NCBI GenBank assembly: GCA_044375275.1
Contig: JBILMZ010000238.1
Coordinates: forward strand, 1 to 5,103
Source: SZUA-430 sp044375275
GTDB taxonomy: Bacteria > Pseudomonadota > Alphaproteobacteria > Micropepsales > Micropepsaceae
Reading direction: 5' to 3'
DNA length: 5,103 bases
Shown here: piece after piece, positions 1 to 5,103 of the stretch
How the letters are laid out: each line of letters opens with the position of its first letter
How positions within the stretch are numbered: the first letter of the stretch is position 1
Translations under genes and position numbers: made by a program
Notes under the pieces: model-generated
Database searches by the model: none
Seen by the model: only the letters and a program-made list of their open reading frames with translations
Told to the model about the DNA's origin: nothing

Positions 1-28
1 TAGCTTCCCGGCCTCGCGGAGAGGGAGT

Positions 29-45
29 CCCTGCTTCCTGCAGGG
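29..45 (+). promoter_or_regulatory. stem-loop covering the likely ribosome binding site of the malyl-CoA lyase gene
   Basis: A perfect 6-bp stem pairs CCCTGC (29-34) with GCAGGG (40-45) around a 5-base loop. The 3' arm contains AGGG (42-45), the only Shine-Dalgarno-like sequence ahead of the ATG at 53, with 7 bases between. If the stem forms in the mRNA it would hide the ribosome binding site. It could instead be the end of a terminator for a gene to the left, but only a short TTT follows it. The pairing is seen directly; any regulatory role is inference. Confidence 0.35.
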
Positions 46-52
46 CGTTTAA

Positions 53-1039
53 ATGAGCTTCACAAACGTTGAACGCATCGAGTCGCGCCTGAACCGGTCA
101 CAGCTTTTTGCTCCGGGTGTCCGTCCTGCCCTGTTCGAGAAGGCTGCGGCATCCGATGCGGACGTGATCTGCCTGGACCTCGAAGACAGTGTTGCGCCCG
201 GCGACAAGCCGCAGGCGCGCGCCAACATCATCCAGGCGCTGAAGACTGTCGATTTCGGCACGAAGTCCATCTCGGTGCGCATCAACGGACTCGACACGGC
301 CTGGTGCTATCGCGATGTCATCGACATCGTGGAGCAGGCCGGGGAACGACTCGACCTCATCATGATCCCGAAGGTTGGCGTCGCTGCCGACATCTATGCG
401 ATCGACATGCTCATCTCCCAGGCCGAGATGGCCGTGGGCCGCAAGAAGAAGATCAAGCTCGAAGTCATCATCGAAAGCGTGCTGGGCCTCAACAATATCG
501 ACGCGATTGCCGGTGCCTCGAAGCGCCTCGAGTCGCTGCATTTCGGTTCGGCCGACTATGCGGCCTCGGCCGGGATGCGGACCACGAACATTGGCGGTCC
601 GAACAAGGACTATGTCGTACTGACCGACAAGAATGCTGCCGGCGCGCGTGACACGCACTGGTCGGATCTCTGGCATTACGCAACGGTTCGCATGGTAGCG
701 GCTGCGCGCGCTCACGGGCTTCGGCCGATCGATGGTCCGTTCGGCGACTACTCCGATGCCGACGGGTTCCTCGCCCAGGCGCGGCGTTCGGCCGTGATGG
801 GCTGCGAGGGCAAGTGGGCCATTCATCCGTCGCAGGTGTCGCTCGCCAACCAGGTCTTCACGCCGCCGGCCGACGAAGTCGAGCGCGCCGAAGCCATCCT
901 CAAGGCGATGGCCGAAGGGGCTGGCAAGGGCATGGGGGCCGTGGCCCTTAACGGAAAGCTTATAGATTTGGCCTCAATTCGGCAGGCAGAGGTTATCGTG
1001 GGCCAGATGAAAATGATCCGCGAGCGGACCAAGACATAG
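53..1039 (+). CDS. mcl1: L-malyl-CoA/beta-methylmalyl-CoA lyase (HpcH/HpaI aldolase, CitE-like family)
   Basis: This cytosolic Mg2+-dependent lyase reversibly cleaves (S)-malyl-CoA to acetyl-CoA plus glyoxylate, and usually beta-methylmalyl-CoA to propionyl-CoA plus glyoxylate. It serves the ethylmalonyl-CoA pathway or the serine cycle; the sequence does not say which. The protein has 328 residues, close to the roughly 318-324 of characterised Rhodobacter and Methylobacterium enzymes. Family landmarks in order are the N-terminal SRLNRSQLFAPG (11-22), LDLEDSV (41-47), VRINGL (75-80), the EVIIES strand with E141, FGSADYAASAGMR (164-176) with D168, and GKWAIHPSQV (253-262). E141 and D168 match the metal ligands known in this family. 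The alternative CitE-like homologue, malyl-CoA thioesterase (Mcl2), is shorter, so the lyase is preferred. The ATG start has a weak AGGG site 7 bases upstream, within a hairpin. kup follows after 30 bases on the same strand. The last 25 codons contain codons (ATA, TTG, TCA) otherwise rare in the gene. Confidence 0.92.
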   Translation: MSFTNVERIESRLNRSQLFAPGVRPALFEKAAASDADVICLDLEDSVAPGDKPQARANIIQALKTVDFGTKSISVRINGLDTAWCYRDVIDIVEQAGERLDLIMIPKVGVAADIYAIDMLISQAEMAVGRKKKIKLEVIIESVLGLNNIDAIAGASKRLESLHFGSADYAASAGMRTTNIGGPNKDYVVLTDKNAAGARDTHWSDLWHYATVRMVAAARAHGLRPIDGPFGDYSDADGFLAQARRSAVMGCEGKWAIHPSQVSLANQVFTPPADEVERAEAILKAMAEGAGKGMGAVALNGKLIDLASIRQAEVIVGQMKMIRERTKT

Positions 1040-1069
1040 ATTCACAAGTCCAGTCCGACAGATTCCATC

Positions 1070-2953
1070 ATGGATGCAGATCCCAAAGACCCGAAGCACG
1101 ATCCCTTGCGCCAGCGCACGCTGGCGCTTGCGGCGTTGGGCATTGTCTTTGGCGATATCGGTACCAGCCCGCTTTACATGATGAAGGAGACGTTCGGCGC
1201 CTCCGGCGGCATGGCGCTGAACGAGGCGGCCGTTTACGGCGTGCTGTCGCTCGCGTTCTGGTCGCTGATGATCATCGTGTCGATCAAGTACTGCGCCTTC
1301 ATCATGCGTGCGGACAACAAGGGCGAAGGTGGCGTGCTCGCGCTTGCGTCGCTGGCGTTGCGCACCGGTCATGCCGCTCCAAAGCGCCGCCGCATGATCT
1401 CGATGCTCGCCTTGATGGGCCTTGCCTTCTTCTATGGTGACGCGCTGATCACGCCGTCCACTTCGGTGCTCTCGGCGGTGGAAGGGCTTTCGGGCTCGAA
1501 AGAGTTCAAGCCCTATGTCGTGCCCGTCGCGACGATGATCCTGATCTCGCTCTTCCTGTTCCAGAGCCGTGGCACGCATGGTGTTTCGAAGTTCTTCGGC
1601 CCGGTCATGGTCCTGTGGTTCAGCACGATCGGTATTCTGGGACTGATGCAGATCGTGCAGCGTCCGGAAATCCTGATCTCGATGCTGCCGATGTATGCCA
1701 TCGACCTTGCGATCGCCCAGCCCTGGATTGCGTTTGTGGCCCTGGGCTCCATCGTGCTTTGCGTGACGGGTGCCGAGGCGCTCTATGCGGACATGGGCCA
1801 TTTCGGGAAGGGCCCCATCCGGCTTGCGTGGGCTGGTGTTTCCATCTGCCTGCTCTGCAGCTATTTCGGCCAGGGTGCGCTCCTGCTGCAGTCGCCGGGT
1901 TCGCTCGAGAACCTGTTCTTCAACATGGCGCCGGAGTGGGCGCTGTTTCCCATGGTTGCCCTTGCGACCTGCGCTTCCGTCATCGCCAGCCAGGCCGTGA
2001 TCTCGGGCGTGTTCTCGCTGACCCGCCAGGCGATCCAGCTGGGCTATCTGCCACGCATGGACATCAAGCACACGTCTGCAACCGAGATGGGCCAGATCTA
2101 CATCCCGCAGATCAACTGGATGCTGATGATCGGCGTCGTCATCATTGTCATGTCGTTTGGCAGCGCCAGTGCCCTGACACATGCCTATGGTCTTGCCGTG
2201 ACGGGGGCGATGACCATCGACACGATCCTCGCTGCGATCGTCGCGCGCTGGCTGTGGGGCTGGAGCCGCTGGGCGACCTATTCCGTCTTCGGCGTATTCC
2301 TGGTCGTGGACTTGCTGTTCCTCGGATCGAACATGCTCAAAATTCCGACCGGTGGCTGGTTGCCGATCGTGGTGGCGATTGGTGCGATGACGATCTTCAT
2401 CGTCTGGAACCGTGGACGCGAGATCCTTGTCTCGAAGCTCTATCGCGATGCCATGCCGATCCGTGAGTTCCTGGACCGCTGGGACCGCACGGTGGAGCGC
2501 GTGACAGGCACGGCGGTGTTCATGACCTCGAACCCCGCCGTGGTGCCGACGGCCTTCCTGCACAACCTCAAGCACAATCACGTCGTGCACGAGCGCGTCG
2601 TGATCATGAAGGTCAATGTCGAAGACGTGCCGCGCGTGAACGATGCGCAGCGCATCGAGGTCGAGAAGCTTGGCAAGGGCTTCCACAAGGTCACGGTGCA
2701 TCTTGGTTTCATGGAGAGGCCGGATGTCCCGCGTGCGCTCGAGCTCTGTCGCCAGTTCGGCCTTTCCTTTGACCTGATGCAGACGACCTTCTTCCTCGGT
2801 CGCGAGACGCTGATCCCGGCCAACCGCTCCGAGCTGCGGCGCTGGCAGGCTGCGCTGTTCATCGCCATGCAGGCTGCGGCCCTGTCGGCGACCCGATTCT
2901 TCCGTATCCCGGCCAATCGCGTCGTGGAAATGGGGACGCAGGTCGAAATCTGA
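1070..2953 (+). CDS. kup: Kup-family low-affinity potassium/proton symporter
   Basis: This inner-membrane K+ uptake protein of the KUP/HAK/KT family imports K+ with protons as a single polypeptide. At 627 residues it is full length (E. coli Kup is 622). A hydrophobic membrane domain, expected to hold about 12 helices, spans roughly residues 17-447, followed by a cytosolic C-terminal domain of about 180 residues. Family motifs are GDIGTSPLY (28-36), KGEGG (84-88), FYGDALITPS (121-130), TGAEALYADMGHFG (233-246), YFGQGALLL (265-273), the SQAVISGVFSLTRQ block (307-320), GQIYIPQINW (341-350) and the C-terminal GTQVEI. D29, D124 and E236 sit where E. coli Kup has the important acidic residues D23, E116 and E229; Asp at the second position is common in the family. 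The ATG at 1070 gives the normal short N-terminus, but no clear Shine-Dalgarno precedes it. It lies 30 bases after the malyl-CoA lyase stop, with no terminator between, so co-transcription is likely. No convincing terminator follows. Confidence 0.97.
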   Translation: MDADPKDPKHDPLRQRTLALAALGIVFGDIGTSPLYMMKETFGASGGMALNEAAVYGVLSLAFWSLMIIVSIKYCAFIMRADNKGEGGVLALASLALRTGHAAPKRRRMISMLALMGLAFFYGDALITPSTSVLSAVEGLSGSKEFKPYVVPVATMILISLFLFQSRGTHGVSKFFGPVMVLWFSTIGILGLMQIVQRPEILISMLPMYAIDLAIAQPWIAFVALGSIVLCVTGAEALYADMGHFGKGPIRLAWAGVSICLLCSYFGQGALLLQSPGSLENLFFNMAPEWALFPMVALATCASVIASQAVISGVFSLTRQAIQLGYLPRMDIKHTSATEMGQIYIPQINWMLMIGVVIIVMSFGSASALTHAYGLAVTGAMTIDTILAAIVARWLWGWSRWATYSVFGVFLVVDLLFLGSNMLKIPTGGWLPIVVAIGAMTIFIVWNRGREILVSKLYRDAMPIREFLDRWDRTVERVTGTAVFMTSNPAVVPTAFLHNLKHNHVVHERVVIMKVNVEDVPRVNDAQRIEVEKLGKGFHKVTVHLGFMERPDVPRALELCRQFGLSFDLMQTTFFLGRETLIPANRSELRRWQAALFIAMQAAALSATRFFRIPANRVVEMGTQVEI

Positions 2954-2990
2954 GAGCCGGATTTTCCCGGTAATCCGCGACTTTCACGAA

Positions 2991-3036
2991 GATGAATGCC
3001 GTTCATCCTGCATTCAGCCGCGGGATTCCATATCTG
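2991..3036 (+). promoter_or_regulatory. possible activator-dependent promoter/leader region of the glycine-zipper gene
   Basis: The 144-base gap after kup holds TTCA at 3002-3005 and again at 3013-3016, an 11-base (one helical turn) spacing like that of direct-repeat sites for OmpR/PhoB-type regulators. A TATCTG at 3031-3036 could be a -10 element. A -35 box at the usual 17-base distance would fall at 3008-3013, between the two repeats, where there is no good -35 sequence; that would fit an activator-dependent promoter. The same bases can form two competing stems: GATGAA/TTCATC (2991-2996 with 3002-3007) and TGAATGC/GCATTCA (2993-2999 with 3010-3016). The repeats are seen; the promoter call is inference. 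Confidence 0.25.
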
Positions 3037-3085
3037 CGCCCGACAGCGGATGGCCCTCCAGCCCAATCGGACTGACCGCCGCTTC

Positions 3086-3090
3086 AGGAG
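3086..3090 (+). promoter_or_regulatory. strong ribosome binding site that fixes the start of the glycine-zipper protein
   Basis: AGGAG lies 7 bases before the ATG at 3098. It decides between this start, which opens directly with a signal peptide, and an in-frame ATG at 2996 that would add 34 residues of non-signal-like sequence. Confidence 0.8.
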
Positions 3091-3097
3091 ATTTGAG

Positions 3098-3619
3098 ATG
3101 AAGAAACTTGTCGTGTCGGCCTTTGCCGCGATGGCCCTGCTTGCTGGTGCTGTCAGCCCCGCGCTCGCCAATCATGATGGCGGCTACGGGCCGGGATATG
3201 ATGGACCGCCGCCGGGATATGGCCCGGGGTACGGACCTGGTTACGGCCCGCCGCCTGGCCCAGGTTACGGCCCGGGCTATGGTCCCCCGCCGGGACACGG
3301 ATACGGTCCTGGCTATGGCCCGCCGCGCGGCTACGAGGCCGGTTACGGTCCGGGATATGGACCGGGCTACGGGCCTGGCTACTACCGCGATGACCGTTAC
3401 CGCGATGACCGGCGCCGCTGCCGCAAGGACGGCACTGCAGGTGCGGTTGTCGGTGGCATCATCGGTGGCGTGATCGGAAACAATGCAGCACGCGGTCGCG
3501 ACCGTGGACCTGCGACTGTCGTCGGCGCCATCATCGGCGGTGTTGCCGGGAATGCCATCGCCCGTGACGGCTGCAAGCGCGACCGGCGCCATCACTATCG
3601 TGACGGCTATCGCTACTAG
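3098..3619 (+). CDS. secreted glycine-zipper 2TM-domain protein with Gly-Tyr-Gly-Pro repeat tract
   Basis: The protein has 173 residues. Residues 1-24 are a typical Sec signal peptide (KK, a hydrophobic stretch, then ALA before N25). No lipobox cysteine is present, so unlike Rickettsia 17-kDa antigen or SlyB relatives it is not a lipoprotein. Residues 28-96 are a low-complexity tract of about a dozen GYGP-type units. A charged stretch with YRDDR twice (96-105) and RRRC follows. Residues 115-156 form a glycine-zipper domain of two Gly-rich hydrophobic segments (GAVVGGIIGGVIGNNAARG, then VVGAIIGGVAGNAIAR). The tail (160-173) is rich in Arg, His and Tyr. Only two cysteines exist, C108 and C159, one on each side of the zipper; a periplasmic disulfide is possible. 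Glycine-zipper proteins of this class are envelope proteins, but no precise function is known to me. It has its own strong ribosome binding site and a terminator. The start upstream at 2996 was rejected. Family assignment is firm; role is unknown. Confidence 0.9.
   Translation: MKKLVVSAFAAMALLAGAVSPALANHDGGYGPGYDGPPPGYGPGYGPGYGPPPGPGYGPGYGPPPGHGYGPGYGPPRGYEAGYGPGYGPGYGPGYYRDDRYRDDRRRCRKDGTAGAVVGGIIGGVIGNNAARGRDRGPATVVGAIIGGVAGNAIARDGCKRDRRHHYRDGYRY
3182..3385 (+). repeat. degenerate tandem repeats coding Gly-Tyr-Gly-Pro units
   Basis: Imperfect 9-12 base units of the type GGN TAY GGN CCN recur across about 200 bases, interrupted by PPPG and by a GYEAGYG break. The codons for Gly, Tyr and Pro vary between units (for example TAC and TAT, GGC, GGA, GGG and GGT). 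The repeat is therefore kept at protein level rather than being a fresh DNA duplication. Such tracts are prone to length change. Confidence 0.85.
3383..3411 (+). repeat. exact 14-base tandem duplication with 15-base period
   Basis: TACCGCGATGACCG occurs at 3383-3396 and again at 3398-3411, coding two consecutive YRDDR units (residues 96-105). In contrast to the diverged GYGP units, these copies are identical, which suggests a recent in-frame 15-base duplication. Confidence 0.8.
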
Positions 3620-3645
3620 TTCCCTGAACTGACCTGGTGACGGTC

Positions 3646-3678
3646 AAGGCGCATCGGTGACGAGCCGGTGCGCCTTTT
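3646..3678 (+). terminator. intrinsic terminator of the glycine-zipper gene
   Basis: AAGGCGCATCGG (3646-3657) pairs with CCGGTGCGCCTT (3665-3676) in a 12-bp GC-rich stem with one T-G pair and a 7-base loop. It is followed by TT, then CATTT, so the T-run reads TTTTCATTT from 3675. It starts 27 bases after the + strand stop codon. On the - strand no useful T-run follows the stem, so it mainly serves the + strand, although the hairpin also lies 13 bases beyond the convergent sigma gene's stop. Confidence 0.85.
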
Positions 3679-3682
3679 CATT

Positions 3683-3705
3683 TGCGGCTCATGCCTGCAG
3701 CCGCA
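3683..3705 (-). other. inverted repeat over the stop codon of the sigma factor gene
   Basis: TGCGGCT (3683-3689) and AGCCGCA (3699-3705) form a perfect 7-bp stem with a 9-base loop. In the - strand transcript this hairpin contains the last codons and stop of the ECF sigma gene. It is not followed by a T-run, so it is not a standard terminator. It could stabilise the mRNA 3' end or be chance in GC-rich DNA. Confidence 0.35.
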
Positions 3706-4573
3706 GATGCGCGAGCTTGTCGGGATTGCGCACGATGAAGATGGCCTTCACGGCGTCGTCCACGATCTCGAGCTGCATCGTGGTCTCGAAGCCCTGGGCA
3801 TCGCACAGCCACAAAGCGGGTGCGCCGTTCAGCGTGACGGGCCTGATCTGCTGCGGGCCGCCCTTGGCCGCTGACAAATGGAGGATCAGCTTTGCGACCT
3901 CCTGCGGGTCGTTCAGGACACGCAACGCTGCCGGACGCTTTCCGCCGCCATCGCTTACGAGCTGGACGTCGGGCCGGAAGATGCCGGTCAGCTGCTCGGG
4001 GCTGCCGGCGGCGACGGCCGTCATGAACTGGGTCAGCAGGCGCTGATGCACTTCAGGGCGTGACTCGAAACGGGGCCGCGCCTCGCGCACGCGCGTGCGG
4101 GCCCGCGAGATGACCTGCCTGACGGCCTGCTCGCTCTTGCCCAGCGTGGCTGCGATATCGGCGTAGGACGCGTCAAAGGCCTCGCGCAGGATGAAGGCCG
4201 CGCGCTCTTCCGGGCCAAGGCGCTCGAGCACATGAAGGAGGCCCAGCGAGAGATCGCTTGCCAGATTCTCCATGCCGGTGTCCGAGCGTTCTCCGCCTTC
4301 GGGCGTGAGCACCGGTTCGGGAAGCCAGGGGCCGACATAGACTTCACGCGAGGCGCGGTTGCGGCGGATCCGGTCGATGCTGAGGCGCGTGACGACGGTG
4401 GTGAGCCAGGCCTGCGGCGACTGAAGCGCCGCGTGGTCGGCGGCCTGCCAGCGCAGGAACGCGTCCTGCACGATGTCCTCGGCTTCGCTCCAGCGCCCCA
4501 GCATGCGATAGGCCATGGACGTCAGGCGCGGGCGCTCGCCCTCGAAGAGTGTCGTGTGCTGGTCGGTCTTCAT
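3689..4573 (-). CDS. ECF41-family RNA polymerase sigma factor with SnoaL-like C-terminal domain
   Basis: This cytosolic sigma factor directs RNA polymerase to a small set of promoters. It has 294 residues. Region 2 spans about residues 8-75 (with AYRMLGRWSEAEDIVQDAFLRW at 21-42). Region 4 spans about 110-163, with a helix-turn-helix at SYADIAATLGKSEQAVRQVI (136-155). A SnoaL/NTF2-like extension covers about 176-292. The three hallmarks of ECF41 are all present: WLPEP (83-87) in the linker, and DGGGK (208-212) and NPDKL (283-287) in the extension. In this family the C-terminal domain takes the place of an anti-sigma factor, and the neighbouring oxidoreductase or CMD gene is usually the main target. 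Here that partner lies immediately upstream and overlaps by ATGA (4570-4573), so translation is probably coupled; no clear Shine-Dalgarno precedes the ATG. A start at 4741 would add 56 residues lying inside the partner gene and was rejected. The inducing signal is unknown. Confidence 0.93.
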   Translation of the reverse strand: MKTDQHTTLFEGERPRLTSMAYRMLGRWSEAEDIVQDAFLRWQAADHAALQSPQAWLTTVVTRLSIDRIRRNRASREVYVGPWLPEPVLTPEGGERSDTGMENLASDLSLGLLHVLERLGPEERAAFILREAFDASYADIAATLGKSEQAVRQVISRARTRVREARPRFESRPEVHQRLLTQFMTAVAAGSPEQLTGIFRPDVQLVSDGGGKRPAALRVLNDPQEVAKLILHLSAAKGGPQQIRPVTLNGAPALWLCDAQGFETTMQLEIVDDAVKAIFIVRNPDKLAHLRLQA

Positions 4574-5103
4574 GCGGCTCGCAAGGCCTGTGTCGCCTGA
4601 TCCCCGACCATAACCCGCTCGCAGGCCTGCGCATATCCCATGCCGCGCTTCACCGCGGGGTAGAAGCGGGCCGTCGCGATTGTGAAGGCCAGTTCGATGA
4701 GGCCCTTCTCGCCCCAGCGTGCGCGGATCCGGTCGCGCCACTCTTGCGCGGGGATGCCGCGGGCCACTGCGTCACCGTATCTGAAGGCGAGGGCGATGTC
4801 CGCGGGAGCTGCCTCCACGTTTCCTTCGACCAGCGCGCGCAGCATGGTGGCATCGACGCCATCCCTGAGGGCCAGGTTCACGTGGATCTGGATGCAGGGG
4901 CCGCAGTCCTCGACCATGGCGGCTGCAAGGCCTGCCGCGTGCCAGACAGCTGGCGGCGTGATGCGCCTTGGTCCTTCGACGGCCTTGATCAGCGAGAAGC
5001 GCCACAGCCTTGAAGGGTTTACCTCCCGCAAGTGCCAGGCGTAGTCCATGTTCACGTCGCCGAGGTAACGGCGTGTTCCTTCGAGCAGCTTTCCCAGCAG
5101 CCA
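4570..5103 (-). CDS. AhpD-like/carboxymuconolactone decarboxylase family protein, 5' end outside the window
   Basis: This is the partner gene of the ECF41 sigma factor, in the same operon and overlapping it by 4 bases. The CMD/AhpD core shows EDCGPCIQIH, meaning Glu, then CxxC, then His four residues after the second Cys. This is the redox-active motif of AhpD-like proteins, so a thiol peroxidase-type or reductase role is more likely than true carboxymuconolactone decarboxylation. Counting from a GTG at 5055, E49, C51, C54 and H58 are the motif residues. GTG 5055 and ATG 5049 are possible starts, but neither has a ribosome binding site. The frame stays open to the window edge, reading WLLGKLLEGTRRYLGD before the GTG, which looks like genuine helical coding sequence. 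I therefore annotate it as partial, with at least 177 residues in the window. The substrate is unknown. The operon promoter, expected upstream, is not visible here. Confidence 0.85.
   Translation of the reverse strand, partial: WLLGKLLEGTRRYLGDVNMDYAWHLREVNPSRLWRFSLIKAVEGPRRITPPAVWHAAGLAAAMVEDCGPCIQIHVNLALRDGVDATMLRALVEGNVEAAPADIALAFRYGDAVARGIPAQEWRDRIRARWGEKGLIELAFTIATARFYPAVKRGMGYAQACERVMVGDQATQALRAA

Noticed and set aside
98..826. 242-codon open frame on the - strand opposite the malyl-CoA lyase gene
   Set aside because: Same antisense frame effect; its stop is a TCA serine codon of the lyase, and the protein resembles no family.
974..2701. 575-codon open frame on the - strand opposite kup
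   Set aside because: It lies in the antisense frame in which stops arise only from sense codons TTA, CTA and TCA, which kup almost never uses. The translation is a His/Arg/Asp-rich shadow with no recognisable domain, and it ends exactly at a TCA serine codon of the lyase gene.
2958..2977. CGGATT/AATCCG inverted repeat after kup as a terminator
   Set aside because: Only a 6-bp stem with an 8-base loop and no following T-run; too weak to call.
2996..3097. 34-residue upstream extension of the glycine-zipper protein
   Set aside because: The AGGAG before 3098 and a signal peptide beginning exactly at that Met favour the shorter form.
3182..3385. CRISPR-like or satellite array
   Set aside because: Units are short, degenerate and in frame with a coding sequence; they encode a Gly-Tyr-Gly-Pro protein tract.
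3014..3595. 193-codon open frame on the - strand opposite the glycine-zipper gene
   Set aside because: Shadow of a repetitive GC-rich gene in the antisense register; the + strand frame has a signal peptide, ribosome binding site and terminator.
4574..4741. 56-residue upstream extension of the sigma factor
   Set aside because: It lies entirely within the AhpD-like gene in another frame, and the ECF fold starts right after the ATG at 4573.
4549..5013. 154-codon + strand open frame over the AhpD-like gene
   Set aside because: The opposite strand encodes a recognisable CxxC AhpD-like protein; this frame has no family features.

Overview
The window is GC-rich, tightly packed bacterial chromosome. 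It most likely comes from an alphaproteobacterium. The grounds are the malyl-CoA lyase type (the Rhodobacter/Methylobacterium class), the Kup sequence and an ECF41-type sigma factor; genus cannot be fixed from the sequence alone. I see no mobile element, CRISPR array, tRNA or rRNA.

Left part, + strand: a complete L-malyl-CoA/beta-methylmalyl-CoA lyase gene (53-1039) is followed after only 30 bases by a complete kup potassium/proton symporter gene (1070-2953). The lyase belongs to glyoxylate/acetyl-CoA carbon metabolism (ethylmalonyl-CoA pathway or serine cycle). Kup is a housekeeping K+ importer. The two may be co-transcribed, but no functional link is evident.

Middle, + strand: a 144-base gap (2954-3097) carries short inverted repeats and a TTCA direct repeat with one-helical-turn spacing. 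It leads into a small secreted protein (3098-3619) made of a signal peptide, a long Gly-Tyr-Gly-Pro repeat tract and a glycine-zipper domain bracketed by two cysteines. A strong intrinsic terminator (3646-3678) closes this gene.

Right part, - strand, convergent with the rest: an AhpD/carboxymuconolactone-decarboxylase-like gene enters from beyond the right edge (4570-5103, 5' end missing). It overlaps by 4 bases (ATGA) an ECF sigma factor gene (3689-4573) that carries the three signature motifs of the ECF41 family (WLPEP, DGGGK, NPDKL) and a SnoaL-like C-terminal domain. This is the classic ECF41 plus oxidoreductase pair, in which the sigma factor is controlled by its own C-terminal domain rather than by an anti-sigma factor. 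Its expected autoregulated promoter lies outside the window.

I do not find a clearly new biological system. The points most worth a second look are the sigma/AhpD-like module, the Cys-bracketed glycine-zipper protein with its GYGP tract, and the structured leader sequences ahead of the lyase and glycine-zipper genes.
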